From the NCBI GenBank assembly GCA_964017145.1, contig OZ024840.1, positions 62,001 through 126,000 on the forward strand: a stretch of 64,000 bases of DNA, in the 5' to 3' direction. This document shows positions 1 through 10,522 of this stretch, piece after piece (within the stretch, counting starts at the first letter, position 1; each line of letters begins with the position of its first letter). The translations under genes were made by a program, and so were the position numbers. Under the pieces are notes generated by a model, which did no database searches, was not told the origin of the DNA, and worked only from the letters and a program-made list of their open reading frames with translations. The DNA is from Agrocybe praecox (Eukaryota; Basidiomycota; Agaricomycetes; Agaricales; Agrocybaceae).

Positions 1-1
1 T

Positions 2-691
2 CTCAACAAAACTCAGTCTACAAGTAGCTTCGACATTGCTGTTGGTGCTGCGCATAAGCTCATCTATATGGTGAACCTCAGCCAATCTCAAAATGCAAAC
101 TTGTCTTCGGTCATACCAGGTCATATGAACTGGCAGCCCTTTCACTGCTTCTCAGCAGCAATGTTTATTTCCTTCCAGTTAATTTCTAAACCGGATCAGC
201 TTGATGCTGAATTTCTCCGTTCTACTGTACACAAAGCCATTACGGCCTTGGAACAGGCCAAGGGAAATGTTGTTGCTGATAAGGCACTTCCTATCCTCCA
301 GGCTCTACGTCCGCTCTACTCATTGGATTACCACCTCGAGAGTCAGGAGGAAAAACGGCTGGAGGTTCTGGGAATAGTGAGAGAGATGGTACTCCCTTAC
401 CATGACTCTCACGACAGTAGACGTATCATTTACTCGCCTCGCAATCGAGGCACTATTACTATGACCTCGCCAAATTCACTACCCGCGAGCAACCTACCAC
501 CGCAAGACCAAGGTAGTTCCCATCATCAAACTATGGTGACCCCAATATCTTCAAGTTATTACCCAAATAATGGTCCCTTTTTGCTTCAGCAACCACAACA
601 CCCTGATACCAACATTTATAATTACCCCGTAAACAACAATGTGTGGACACCATCCATAGGGCTCGGTCGAGAGCACCTGTCACATTTTTAG
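2..691 (+). CDS. C-terminal part of a fungal-specific transcription factor (5' end outside window)
   Basis: The frame is open from the window edge to a TAG at 691, so this is the 3' end of a longer gene and the first in-frame ATG (68) need not be the start. The visible part has an alpha-helical stretch (GAAHKLIYMVN, then NWQPFHCFSAAMFISFQL) followed by an Asn/Pro/Gln-rich tail. That pattern is typical of the C-terminal end of the fungal-specific transcription factor domain, found in Zn2Cys6 regulators that bind DNA in the nucleus. No zinc cluster is visible, because it would lie upstream of the window. The family assignment is therefore inferred from the helical middle-domain style only. The target pathway cannot be deduced. 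Beyond it lies a gene-poor region, so it has no informative neighbour here. Confidence 0.55.
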   Translation, partial: LNKTQSTSSFDIAVGAAHKLIYMVNLSQSQNANLSSVIPGHMNWQPFHCFSAAMFISFQLISKPDQLDAEFLRSTVHKAITALEQAKGNVVADKALPILQALRPLYSLDYHLESQEEKRLEVLGIVREMVLPYHDSHDSRRIIYSPRNRGTITMTSPNSLPASNLPPQDQGSSHHQTMVTPISSSYYPNNGPFLLQQPQHPDTNIYNYPVNNNVWTPSIGLGREHLSHF

Positions 692-2640
692 ACGTCAAGT
701 ACATGACTTCACACTTCCTACCTCCACCACCGCCACTTGCGCAGCTCGTCACCGCTAACTTGGTTCATACTTTTATTTTATTTTCTCTCACACCCTTGTC
801 ACTGGTCCAGCTTTCTTTATCTATTTTACTTGCTATTTAGTGCCCACTTTCGCTTGTCATAGCCTGCGGTCTCTCCATCTCTGTTGCTCTTGTTTTGTCT
901 TTTTACTAGTCCCGGTGTGTTAAAGCTACAGTCAGTTAAGGCTCCAACTATACACATATTCCTTGACCATCGGTGCAACATATTGGATAACAACATCGAG
1001 GATAATCTCAAGGGTATATCCATTAAGAAGTCAGCGATCAGTGAGGTGGGACTCGATCTGCGACGATAAATAAATGTACTCGTAAAAGTAAAATTGGATG
1101 AACACCAAATAGTATGTACCACATCCGGCGAACTTCGAAGGACAGAGAACAGCAATGAAAGCGAAGAGAGGAATTATATGAGTGGATAACTGACTTTATA
1201 CACTACGAACACTGCTAATTTTCGCATCAGCCCCTTTGACGCTTCTCCCTTTCTCCACGATCGACTAATTCGCCACCCGAGACCAAATTACCCATGTCAG
1301 CACAACATCTCAGTTACGTGCCCCTCGACTTCTGAGATGAAAGCAGCGTCTGTCTGGGGGCCGATGGAGGCTGCTGAAAAGAAAAAGAAGAAGAGGTTAG
1401 CATCAGTGAAGATGAAAAGAATACAAAATCGAAAATGGGAAAAATGGGAAAAGAGAGCAGAGACAAACACAGGAGGCCCAGTCCGCGCATAATATGAGAA
1501 GGATATTGGGGTTTGGGGTGCAAAGCAAGGAAACGCTGAAGCCGTGAAGCCGTGAAGGGAGGGGGAGAGGAGAAAAGAAGTTAAAAAAGTGAAATTACGA
1601 AAAAGAGTGAAAGATAGTCTGCAGCGTTTTGATAATGAAAAAGTAACAGAGATGGGGGGTATATGCGTGTGATGGAAGAAAAGGCAAAAGGAAGCAAGGA
1701 CGAAAAGAAGGAAAGAAGGAAAAAAATGAGAAAGAGAAAAAGGTCGCTTTGGCGTCTTAGCTATAAAAAGAAATGGCAAGGAAAGGCGCATGACGGCGCA
1801 CAGAGCAACGTCCATGCAGAAAGGGGAGAAAAAAAGGAAGAAAAACGAGAAACAGAACGTACGTCTAAACATGCTAGCAACCTTGAAAGGCCTCTTAAGA
1901 CCTCCAACAGGGGATTTTCCAAAGACGTGGATAGCGACGGGCTTGGTGTCATACAAGTTATATACACCCATGAGGGATTGGATGGAGAGGGGCTGGGTGA
2001 ATTTGAAATAAATGTGCATGACGCCCATAATGGCGATTCCCATGTGCGCAGAGCGGAGCTGACAGGTGAAATTGTCAAGTACATGTATGATAGAGATGGG
2101 TTAGTGGAAGACATACGAGTTTGGAGGTCTCCGACAGGTCATAGTCACGGACAGTGGCGGTGATGAGTTGGCCTTCCTTCTCACCAGACTGAACCGAAAA
2201 AGAATAAACATAACCTATACATTATAAAATCGATAATGGCTGATATTGAATGAAGGTTCAAATGTTCAGTACTGCATGAAACGACAAAATTAAAAAACTA
2301 CGAACTTTCGGTATATGCCATCTTTCAAAGTCGAGCAGTTGCTCAGAGATATTCCAGACGGTCTCTTCACAGCTGCATAAAACCCTCCCCAAACACCTTC
2401 ACTCCCAGCGATGATTTGGGACGAACAATGTGGTGTGCGGAGACTTGAGCGTCACAGAGTGTGTAAAACGGGAGATGACAAGATGAATTAAAGTTGATGC
2501 ATGATGCATGATGTTGAACGTTGAACGTTTGAACGTTGACGCGGACGATGGTAGCGGGTGACGTTGACGGTGAGTGGTTGTGATGTGTGGCAGTGCAATC
2601 TGGCATGGTCAGATTAGATTAGAGTCAGATTAGATTAGAT
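692..2640. other. Intergenic; purine-rich low complexity
   Basis: No convincing gene. About 1380-1900 is a strongly purine-biased tract on the + strand, which creates long but compositionally skewed open frames on both strands. At 2497-2540 there are short tandem motifs (GATGCAT, then GTTGAACGTT-type repeats). At 2606-2640 the motif GATTAGATTAGA recurs; it is also seen near 5763, 29530 and 39875. Confidence 0.5.
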
Positions 2641-2653
2641 AGAAGGGTCCTCT

Positions 2654-3985
2654 ATGGAATCGGAGGAGGGTGATGAAGATATGTATAATGAGGGCACCAG
2701 AGTCAAGGAGAGGCCGCATTGGAAGGATAACGATTATTCGGAGAGTACGTCCTCCATCTGATTTCTTCCCTTTCTAAGATTTTTACGATCCTTTGCCTCA
2801 CATTAGGTGATTTAGAATCCGACGGATCTTCTATTCACACTGAAATATTGACCCAGGAAGTTGACATACCTCTTACAACTCCTGCCGACGGTGGTGGGCC
2901 AAGGAAAAGCCTCAAGCGGAAGAAGCTGAGAGGATTCAGATGGCGAGAACCGGTTGGACTCGAACGAGTCCTGTTCAGCAAGCAGTAGCAGTAGCAGCTA
3001 TAACACCCGTCGCCGCTCGGAGAATAAACCTCTGGTATCGGACACGAGCCAAACCTGTGTCGGCGACGACGAAGACTACTACGAATATACCAACGCTCAC
3101 AATCTGCTCTGGGTCCAACGGGGAAGTCATCCGTCTCGTTGGCCGATGGCGACTGCGACTCGGACGATGGCGGTGTCAAGTCGAAAACAAGAGGATGGCT
3201 GGCTTTCATGTCGGATTTACCTTTCCCTTTGTATACGGAGAAGATCGTCGTTCCGCCAAACCTGGCGAATCTGGAGAAGTCCATTCGTGGGTTTACGATG
3301 TATAGCTAGCTGGCGTCGGCGCATTGCGATGATGATTATGCGAAGGTGTTTGCGAGGTTACAGCAGAAATGGACTTTTGTTAGTGGTTTGGTGTGTTTGA
3401 TTTTTATCCTTCTGTGATAAAAGTGGTCTTGCTTACTTTGATACCTTTAACTCTCTCCAACCTCTCCAACTTCTCGAGTTAGTAGCTCTATCCGCGTAAG
3501 TGATTCTTAACACTCTTTATACGAAGGAACATATTCTAATTTATCATTTGAATTCCTTAGTGTGGACACAGCAATGTTCTCAATATCCCGCGACTCGATC
3601 TTCACAGTCAACTCGTACGCCCGCAGCGCAATTGCAGCGAGCAGCATGGCTTCCGGTCTGGGCATCGCATGCGATGCGTGGTTCCTCTTCCAATACAATT
3701 GGGCAGAACTACAGACTTTCATCGTCAGTACACTTTCTCTTAAGTCTCGTTCACTTTCTAAACTCTAAATTTCTTTCTTCCAATCATTCATCCGAATTGA
3801 CGATGATACAAACCCGAGCAAAAGATGTATTCGACACCTTCTTTGCCCTCTCCGCGTGCGCGCCCGCTCTATGCTTGCGGTTGTAGCGTTCGACGCGTGG
3901 CTCCAAGGCGTTCTGTTCGTCTCGTTCTTCGTAGGCCTCATAATTACGATGCAGTTATTGGTGTATGGCGTGCATTGGGAATCAA
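2654..3985 (+). pseudogene. Decayed multi-pass membrane protein gene (basidiomycete-type, unnamed family)
   Basis: Coding-like segments follow one another on the + strand but cannot be joined without lesions. An acidic N-terminus (ATG 2654) is followed by an intron (donor GTACGT near 2748, acceptor CATTAG ending at 2806). A frame containing KRKKLRGFRWREP then runs into stops near 2992. The plausible continuation (a serine tract, then an acidic linker) is in another frame, and the original frame returns with GWLAFMSDLPFPLYTEK at about 3210. An in-frame TAG lies at 3307-3309, before DDYAKVFARLQQKWTFVSGL. The next exon (3556-3722, with FTVNSYARSAIAASS) is intact. A last exon (from about 3808) shifts frame near 3870 before a hydrophobic segment (GVLFVSFFVGLIITMQ). 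The order of an acidic cytosolic part, the LPFPLYTEK motif and C-terminal membrane helices resembles a hypothetical protein family I have seen in mushrooms. Four or more lesions argue for a pseudogene, although base errors cannot be excluded. Confidence 0.5.
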
Positions 3986-5623
3986 CTCTTTTTAGCCCCT
4001 CCAACTTCCTTTTCTCTTTCTTTCGTTCCTCCCTATCGCTCTCCGTTTCTCTCTCCCATCCCCAGCCATGTTTCTGTAGCTTCATGCTCCATCTTCGTCG
4101 TCATGTCGCATTATGCGTCCGACGTCGGCTCGTCATTTTTATTCGTTCGTTCGCTTTAGTGCGAACATTTTTATATAAACACGCGTCATAGTTTGCTATT
4201 CTGAATTTATGCGTTTTCAATACATGAGTACATACGAAACAAAATTGAATGAATCAATGATGTTGATGATGAGGCTTAAGACCTGCATCGTATCTGTATT
4301 CGTAACTGGGTCTGTCATCTTGTCAAAGCATGGGATACCGGAAGAAAAGAAGAGACAGAGAGGAGGGTGGAAGGGAAGGGGAAGGGGAAGGAAGGGAGAT
4401 TAAAAAGAGTGATCGGAAAGGAGCACAGAGGATAAAGGAAAGGATAAGCGAGGCAAGCGGACACGGCGGGGAAGGATGTGTTGATGATACATAGACTACG
4501 TGACAAATCAGAAAGCAAATGGCGATGGAAGGAGGAATGACATACTCTGAGATTTGAGATCTTGAGAACTTGAGAGACGGAGAGCAAAAGGAATACGCTA
4601 GAGGAGAGATGACAAGTAGTTATGCATTATGATGCATAAGAATCGTTTAGGTGGATTCTGCGTGAAGTGAAGTAAAGTGAAGATGGGGGTGGAGAGGTGA
4701 GAAGAAAAAGAGGGATACCGAACGAAAAGAAAGAAAAGAGGATGCGAACAAACGAACAGCAACAGGCGCAATTTCGGAGGCGAGGAGAAAATAAAACGTG
4801 TCTAATCAAACGAAAGCATTGCGTCAATCCAAGTCAGCGTACTTCGCGCGTGTATTTGTCTGTTTCTGAACGTGCTTGCTAATTCGTACATGCTCGACAT
4901 TGATACGAGAGGTCTGGAAAGGTTTGGAATGGCTGAGAGTGAACGAGAGAAGGAGGGAACAAACGACACAGCTTGGATCGCACAATGTCAATACGCGAAG
5001 GTAGAAATGAAAGGATGGGCAAGACGCACCCCGAACCAAAGCCATAGGTTCTCCCAGTGCATGTACGACCCAAGTCGCTAACGAATTTTCCTCCTATTTC
5101 ATTCTGTTCCGGTTGGTTCGTTTGGCTTGGTTTCATGTGCGTCATTCGAATCTTTTCAACGCCCCCTCTTTCGTATCATCCAGTACTTCAGACGTCAGAT
5201 CTTGATGACGAAAGTTGAAGAAAAGAGTCGAAGAAATAGAAGGGACAATAGAATGATGGGTAAATTCATGTAAGGACAAAAGAGGAATAGTCGAGGAAAA
5301 GGAACCAAAGTACGGTATGTTATTTTGGGTTAGGGTTCGGATCAAACGCGTCCGGATCCGTGGCTCCGATGTTTGTATTCCCTGCTCGTTCATGCCCTTT
5401 CCGTGCACATCAAGTTCTGTGTGCTGAATCTACCTTGTTAGTTCTCTAGTCCTTGGGCCCCCTTTTTTTCACCTAGCTGCGGTATCTGGTCAATGGTTTG
5501 TGGGTATTGCGTAGCTGGCAGCGACATTCCTCCGTGTTATCGGTATGTGTCGGCTCTTTTCCTGTGCATTACCGCCGCCATTTGTGCTTCAAACTATCCA
5601 TAGCACCTCAAGGCCTCACGCAC
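3986..5623. other. Intergenic; no gene seen
   Basis: Pyrimidine- and purine-rich low-complexity DNA (for example 4340-4450). The open frames are short and compositionally biased. A TTAGGG-like motif lies at 5327-5340. I see no gene. Confidence 0.4.
5327..5340 (+). repeat. TTAGGG-like short motif, copy 1
   Basis: GGGTTAGGGTTCGG. The 19-mer GGTTAGGGTTCGGATCAAA recurs exactly from 13345 and 20568. In the other two copies it lies just upstream of the kinase pseudogenes. Confidence 0.7.
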
Positions 5624-5793
5624 TGGAGCAGTCCAGTATGCAGCTGTATGGCGTAGCTGGGATCGGAGGCGCGTCGAGCAGCCTCGCACGATGGCGGTAA
5701 TGGCAAAGGATGGAATGGATTGGCTAAGTACGCGTCGGGGTCACATAGAGTCTGTACACGATCTAATCTAATCAGACCGGTTGCACTGCCACA
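5624..5793 (+). repeat. Dispersed repeat family R1, copy 1 (about 170 bp)
   Basis: This segment, from TGGAGCAGTCCAGTATGCAG to TTGCACTGCCACA, is repeated almost base for base at 29390-29562 in the same orientation, 23.8 kb away. Only scattered substitutions and single-base indels separate the two. It contains the ATCTAATCTAATC motif. There is no coding capacity in common, so it is probably a fragment of a transposable element or an old segmental duplication. Confidence 0.85.
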
Positions 5794-6189
5794 GCACACG
5801 TAACTCTCATTCCTATCTTCGCCTTGTCCTTGTTCTCGCCTAGCGTGTATCGTGATAGCGTCAAAGTCATTCCTCTGTGCCGACCTATGACGACAACAGG
5901 AAATGTTCAGGAGTCTGAGAGTGATCAAATGACCGCGGTGTTAGGCAGGATGGAAGGTGCGATGGAATACATCGAGTGGAAGGTCATTCCGGTGGCTCGT
6001 CCCATTCTCATTTGTTCATTTTGTTCTTAGACGCCTACCTAGCTGTCTCTCCTCTTCTCGGTTTTGTACGAACCCATTTCAAATTGGATTTATTTTCAGG
6101 ATTGTTTTCCCTGTTTAACGTTTAATATTTAATGTTCAAATGTTCAATATTCAATATTCAATCGTTGTGTCTCTCCTTTTCCGTACACC

Positions 6190-7540
6190 CCACCTCTTCT
6201 CCTCAACACGACACTTCGAATCCGCGGTCGAGTACATATTTCAAACATACCTTTTTTTTATCGTGCAATTCTATATCGATCATTTCCTCTCCTATGTGTT
6301 CATTTAAGGTTGCCTCTTGACGTCATCTTGCCCGCTCTCGTGCTCTGCCTTCCCTGTCTATTCATATCTGTCCCCTCACTGCAATTCAATCCGTCTGGCC
6401 AGATCATTGACCTCTACATCTATTGATACCCCGTTCGGCATCGTATTATGCTCTCTATTTCTTCAATTTTAATGCCGTGCGTTCTATCCATTTCGTCGTT
6501 TCTCCCTCTTGATGCATTTTTATGGCTTTATGCAACATTTCTCCATCCCATCCATTTGTTCCGGTACCCCACTCGTCAATCTTATTATGCGCGTTGATGT
6601 TGAATGATTATCGAGCGATGTAAATCACAAATCTAGAGTCTCTCTGCGCTCGTGTGTTGTCATCTTGTCTCGACGCTAGCGCTAGCGCTCATCTCTCGCC
6701 TTTCGTCCTTCGCCTCTAGCCACCTTTCTCGCTTCCTCTATGACCTGCCACCTTTATTATTCATCAAAACTCAGACGTGTCTTATTGATACTTATATTGA
6801 ATGGTACACGTTTTGCAGTTGAGCGTTGAACAATTGTATAACAACATACGTCGAAAAGTATGTCTTGCTCGTGCTCTTGCGGGTCATCTTGGAGTCGACT
6901 CCCGCATTTCCCGTCTTTCGCCTTTTTAATTTCCCCCTTTGACTGGCCTCCGCCCTTCAAAAACCATTAATCATAGTCCATCATACACGAATCACTTCGT
7001 GACGCACTCCTTCCTCTCTAGCCTCCCACATGGCCCACATTCATTTTATTACCTTCATCCTATTTTTTCTTTCCACCCCTTCTCTCTCTCTCCGCTCCCA
7101 TTCCACCCTGCCTTTATCTTACGACGGTATATTTCTTGTGTGCGCACTACTGAACACCTTTACACCTTTCATAAAGAGGATGTCGGGAATCCTTTCCGCT
7201 TTTCTTCGGTGTGTTCCCCTCTGTCTCTATGCCCCCTCTTCCAATCCAATCACTTCCTTCCTGTCTCTTTCTCCCTGTCAGGCTATTTCCCCCTATATTC
7301 AAGATCACGATCACGCAAAGGAATCAAGTCCCATTGCTCATTTCCTTCGCTCGCTTGCGGTACTTCTTTGCTTGTCCTTGTTCTTTGTATGCCAATCGTA
7401 TGCGTATCTCGTCTTTCGTCTCGTCCGTCGACTTACCCGCCGCCTTTATCAGTCGTCAAATCTTAGGCCCGAACCTCGAAAAATTGTAGAATCACGTACA
7501 TACAACAGTCTCGCGCTCGTGCTCTTGCGTTGCCTCTTCG
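6190..7540 (+). repeat. Diverged duplicated block R2, copy A
   Basis: Several landmarks here recur in the same order at 14110-14890. These are GAATCCGCGGTCGAGTACAT (6219), TCTTGCGGGTCATCTTGG (6876), ACTGGCCTCCGCCCTTCAAA (6942), and ATCTTAGGCCCGAAC followed by ATTGTAGAATCACGTACAT (from 7454). The start of the block is also partly repeated inside itself: TCATCAAA-ACTCAG at 6757 and TCGTCAAA-TCTTAG at 7449 are about 690 bp apart. The open frames in it are pyrimidine-rich and not conserved between copies, so I do not call genes. Confidence 0.6.
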
Positions 7541-10500
7541 TCTCGTCTTTTATACATATCAAAACGCTTGTCACCCGACTTAGCTGGAGGAGAATTTGGT
7601 GCCGGACCGACATTTCAACCAAGTTTCAACCGGAGGACTTTTTGAAATTCATGGACATACCATGTAACCAGAGCAGATTTTTCGTTTCAGCCTTACATGC
7701 AGGAAGAAGAAAAAGATAACATCAAAAACAGGAATGGTACTCGACGACAAACAAGCAGGTAATCAAGATAGAACTTGACTTGAATGAGAAGTTAACAGGC
7801 GCGGATTGTAATTTGGCTTGAAGACGTTAGTTGGGTTGTGTGCCATCAGTGGAATGATTTGGTTAGGAACAACGAGGATGTTGGAAGTGGGACGGAACTT
7901 GGGAGAAGAGAAAAACAAATAGAAGTTTATGAGAAAATGGGATCACATAATTATTAGAGTATGAAGAAATTAAAAAGTAAAAAGAAATAGTAAGTAGATT
8001 ATACGCAGAAAGAAATCGTGTTGGGACGACGATGATGATGCAGAATTGTTTGACCTAGGCCGATGACAGAAAGTAGGCAGTACTAAGGAAGAAAAAAAAA
8101 CGAAAGCCCTCCGCCCGGAGGTATGGTGGATATCATGAGGAGACGAAAGAAAGGAAGGGGAAAGTCCGAACTACAGTACAGACAGGAATAATTTTGTTGG
8201 AGGAGAGGAAGGGGAAAGGAAAGGAAAAGGAAAAGAAACAGACAGCAAGGTCGACAAGAAAGATATCAACGAAATAAAAAGAGAAAGAGAAGAGAAGAGA
8301 AACGTAAAAAAGAGAAATACAGACAATGGAAATAGAAATCCGGTCACGGATATTGAAAGGTAACGAGATGTGAATTTACTTGTGATTCGTCTTCCTTCTC
8401 TTCCTGTTTAATTTCCCTCCCATTCGCCTCTCCTCTTTGTATCTCTTCTCCCGACCGCGCCTCTTCACACTTCCATCAGGTTTTTTACGCTTTCCTCCCC
8501 CGTCCTCGTTCTTGTACGTCCGCATTCACATCAATTATTTTGCCCCATCGTTGTGTCTTTTTTTCCAGTTTCGGTCTAAATGTCGCTTTATACGTACCCA
8601 TTTACTAATGTACAAGACTCTGCTCTACGCTATATACTCTATATATTTGGTTTAGCTGGAGTTTATCAGCTCTCCCTTTGGCTCTCTCACTTTCCAATTC
8701 AATCACTTCCCTCCTCTCGCTTCCATGGTCCTCACATTTCTCCGTCTTCATGAGCGAACGAATCAAGTTCCCCTTCTCTTTTCCGTCCTTCTCTGCGGCA
8801 CCGCTCTCCTTGATCCTCGTACATGCATATGTATGAACGACACATCAAAGCGCCAGACGTGTCGTTATCTCGTCTCGTTCATCTCTCGTCTTTTGTAGAT
8901 CTGCCTTCTATTTCCCTGTCGTCTTTCGATCGTCCTCCTTCACATTATATGGCTGGCCTACGGGCCATCATATAATATATGTCGCAGGCGCGAATTGGCA
9001 TTAGCAAGGCGTTGCTTGATCGGCCGGACCGTTGTGTGATCAGTAGAATGGGTGGGTTGAGTTGAATTAGGGATGACGACGGAGAGAGACGTAGATGGTA
9101 AATGATGGTTGGAACTTTGAAGTGGTGTGGAATTTCAGACGCGCAAAAAAAAAGTTTATAAAGATGACAATTATTTAATTATTGGGTTATGAAAAAAATG
9201 AGGTAAAGGAAAAAAGTAGTACACAAAGATATTATACGCAGAAAATTTGTGTGGGAATTATGATGGAGAATGGATGGGGAATTGTTTGACCTAGGCCGAC
9301 GACGAAGAAGGCAGTACTGCGAGAAGAAAACAGAACATGAAAGCCTTTCACCAGGATATATGGTGGATATCATGAAGAGAAGGAAGAGATCAAACGTACG
9401 AGCGAGAAGAAAGAAAGAAAGGACAAGAAAAAGTCCGAACTACAGTACAGACACAATAGTTTTTGTTGGAGAAAAAGGAAGAAAAAAAAAGCGAAAGCGA
9501 ACAGCAAGGCCCACAAGAAAGATATCGAAGAAAAAGAAAGAAAGAAAAAGAGGAACGAAAAACACGAATATAAAAATACAGATATCGGAAAACAGAAATT
9601 CGGCCCCAGATATCAATAAGTACCAAGATCGAGCACGTTGCAGACAGCAATTTGACAAAAAAAGATCTCTCCCCACCCACAGCTGGGATCACCAACCATC
9701 CTATCCAACGTCCCAGATCACCTATCCCTCCTAGGTCCGACTATTTTAATTTCCTTCTTCCTCCTTCCACTCCCATCCACCACCACCTCCAACCAGGATG
9801 CGCTAGATCATCTTCGCCGATTCCTATTCTTATTCCAAACCAGCACTTCGATCGAATGCCCCAGGCAGCATCGTCGAATACCCAAAGAATCCGACAGTCC
9901 GATGTTACAAACAAGTCAGGATGGAATGTGACGTGGCAGCGCACGCAAGTTTCTGTGTTTGTTATAAAGGTAGGATAGCTGTTGAGTGTGTAAGTACATA
10001 TGTATGTACGTTCGACGCTGCAGGGGTTTGTGAATGTGAGCGTGAGTCTGAGTATGCGCGAGCGTTTATGTGGGCATGATTCGGGCATAGGCATAGGTGC
10101 TGGATGGGTGACGGCAACGAATATAAGGAGATGGTGGTGGTGGTGGGTGGTGAGGATTTAGAGACATGGGCAAGAGATGGCCAATTATTGGCGATGCTGG
10201 GTTGCTTGTAACGGAATATATTCCATTCATTGGTTACCTAGGCACGAGCAACCGAAAGGTCCGCAGGGCTGTAAACAGAAAAAAAAACCATCAGTTTGTA
10301 TGTTCGATGGCCCGGGCAAAAGGTAAGAAAACGAAAGAAAAATAAATCAAGAAGGCACCAGGTGTTGATGGGCGAACTCTGTTTCGACACCAGCAGCAAA
10401 TGCGAATCGAAAGAATGAAGAAGAAAAAAGAAAAAGAGAAGAAATATTAAAGAAAAGAAGGAAAATAACACGTACTGCGTCAATCATATCATACAAAAAC
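7541..10500. repeat. Direct duplication R3: 7960-8345 and 9220-9610
   Basis: Two blocks about 1.26 kb apart in direct orientation share an ordered set of motifs: ATTATACGCAGAAA, AATTGTTTGACCTAGGCCGA, GGCAGTACT, ATGGTGGATATCATGA, AGTCCGAACTACAGTACAGA, and a purine-rich stretch ending near a GATATC-type motif. The copies differ by many substitutions and small indels. A lysine/arginine-rich open frame in the second copy (9270-9734) is not preserved in the first, so it is not called. The rest of this stretch (8350-9200 and 9620-10500) shows no gene. Around 8700-8940 there is further pyrimidine-rich sequence resembling R2. Confidence 0.65.
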
Positions 10501-10522
10501 TTGTAACTCATCGAGTTTCCCT

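Noticed and set aside
1297..2043. Long minus-strand open frame rich in Phe, Ser and Leu
   Set aside because: It is the complement of a purine-rich tract; composition alone explains its length, and it has no domain or neighbouring exon.
1663..2163. Lys/Arg/Glu-rich + strand open frame
   Set aside because: Lies in the same low-complexity tract. The final 70 residues look less biased but match nothing I recognise and have no splice partner.
5328..5347. Possible tRNA B-box (GGTTCGGATCAA)
   Set aside because: No matching A-box, acceptor stem or T-loop pairing around any of its three copies. I found no convincing tRNA or rRNA gene in the window.
9270..9734. Lysine/arginine-rich open frame in repeat R3
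   Set aside because: The duplicate block at 7960-8345 does not preserve the frame.
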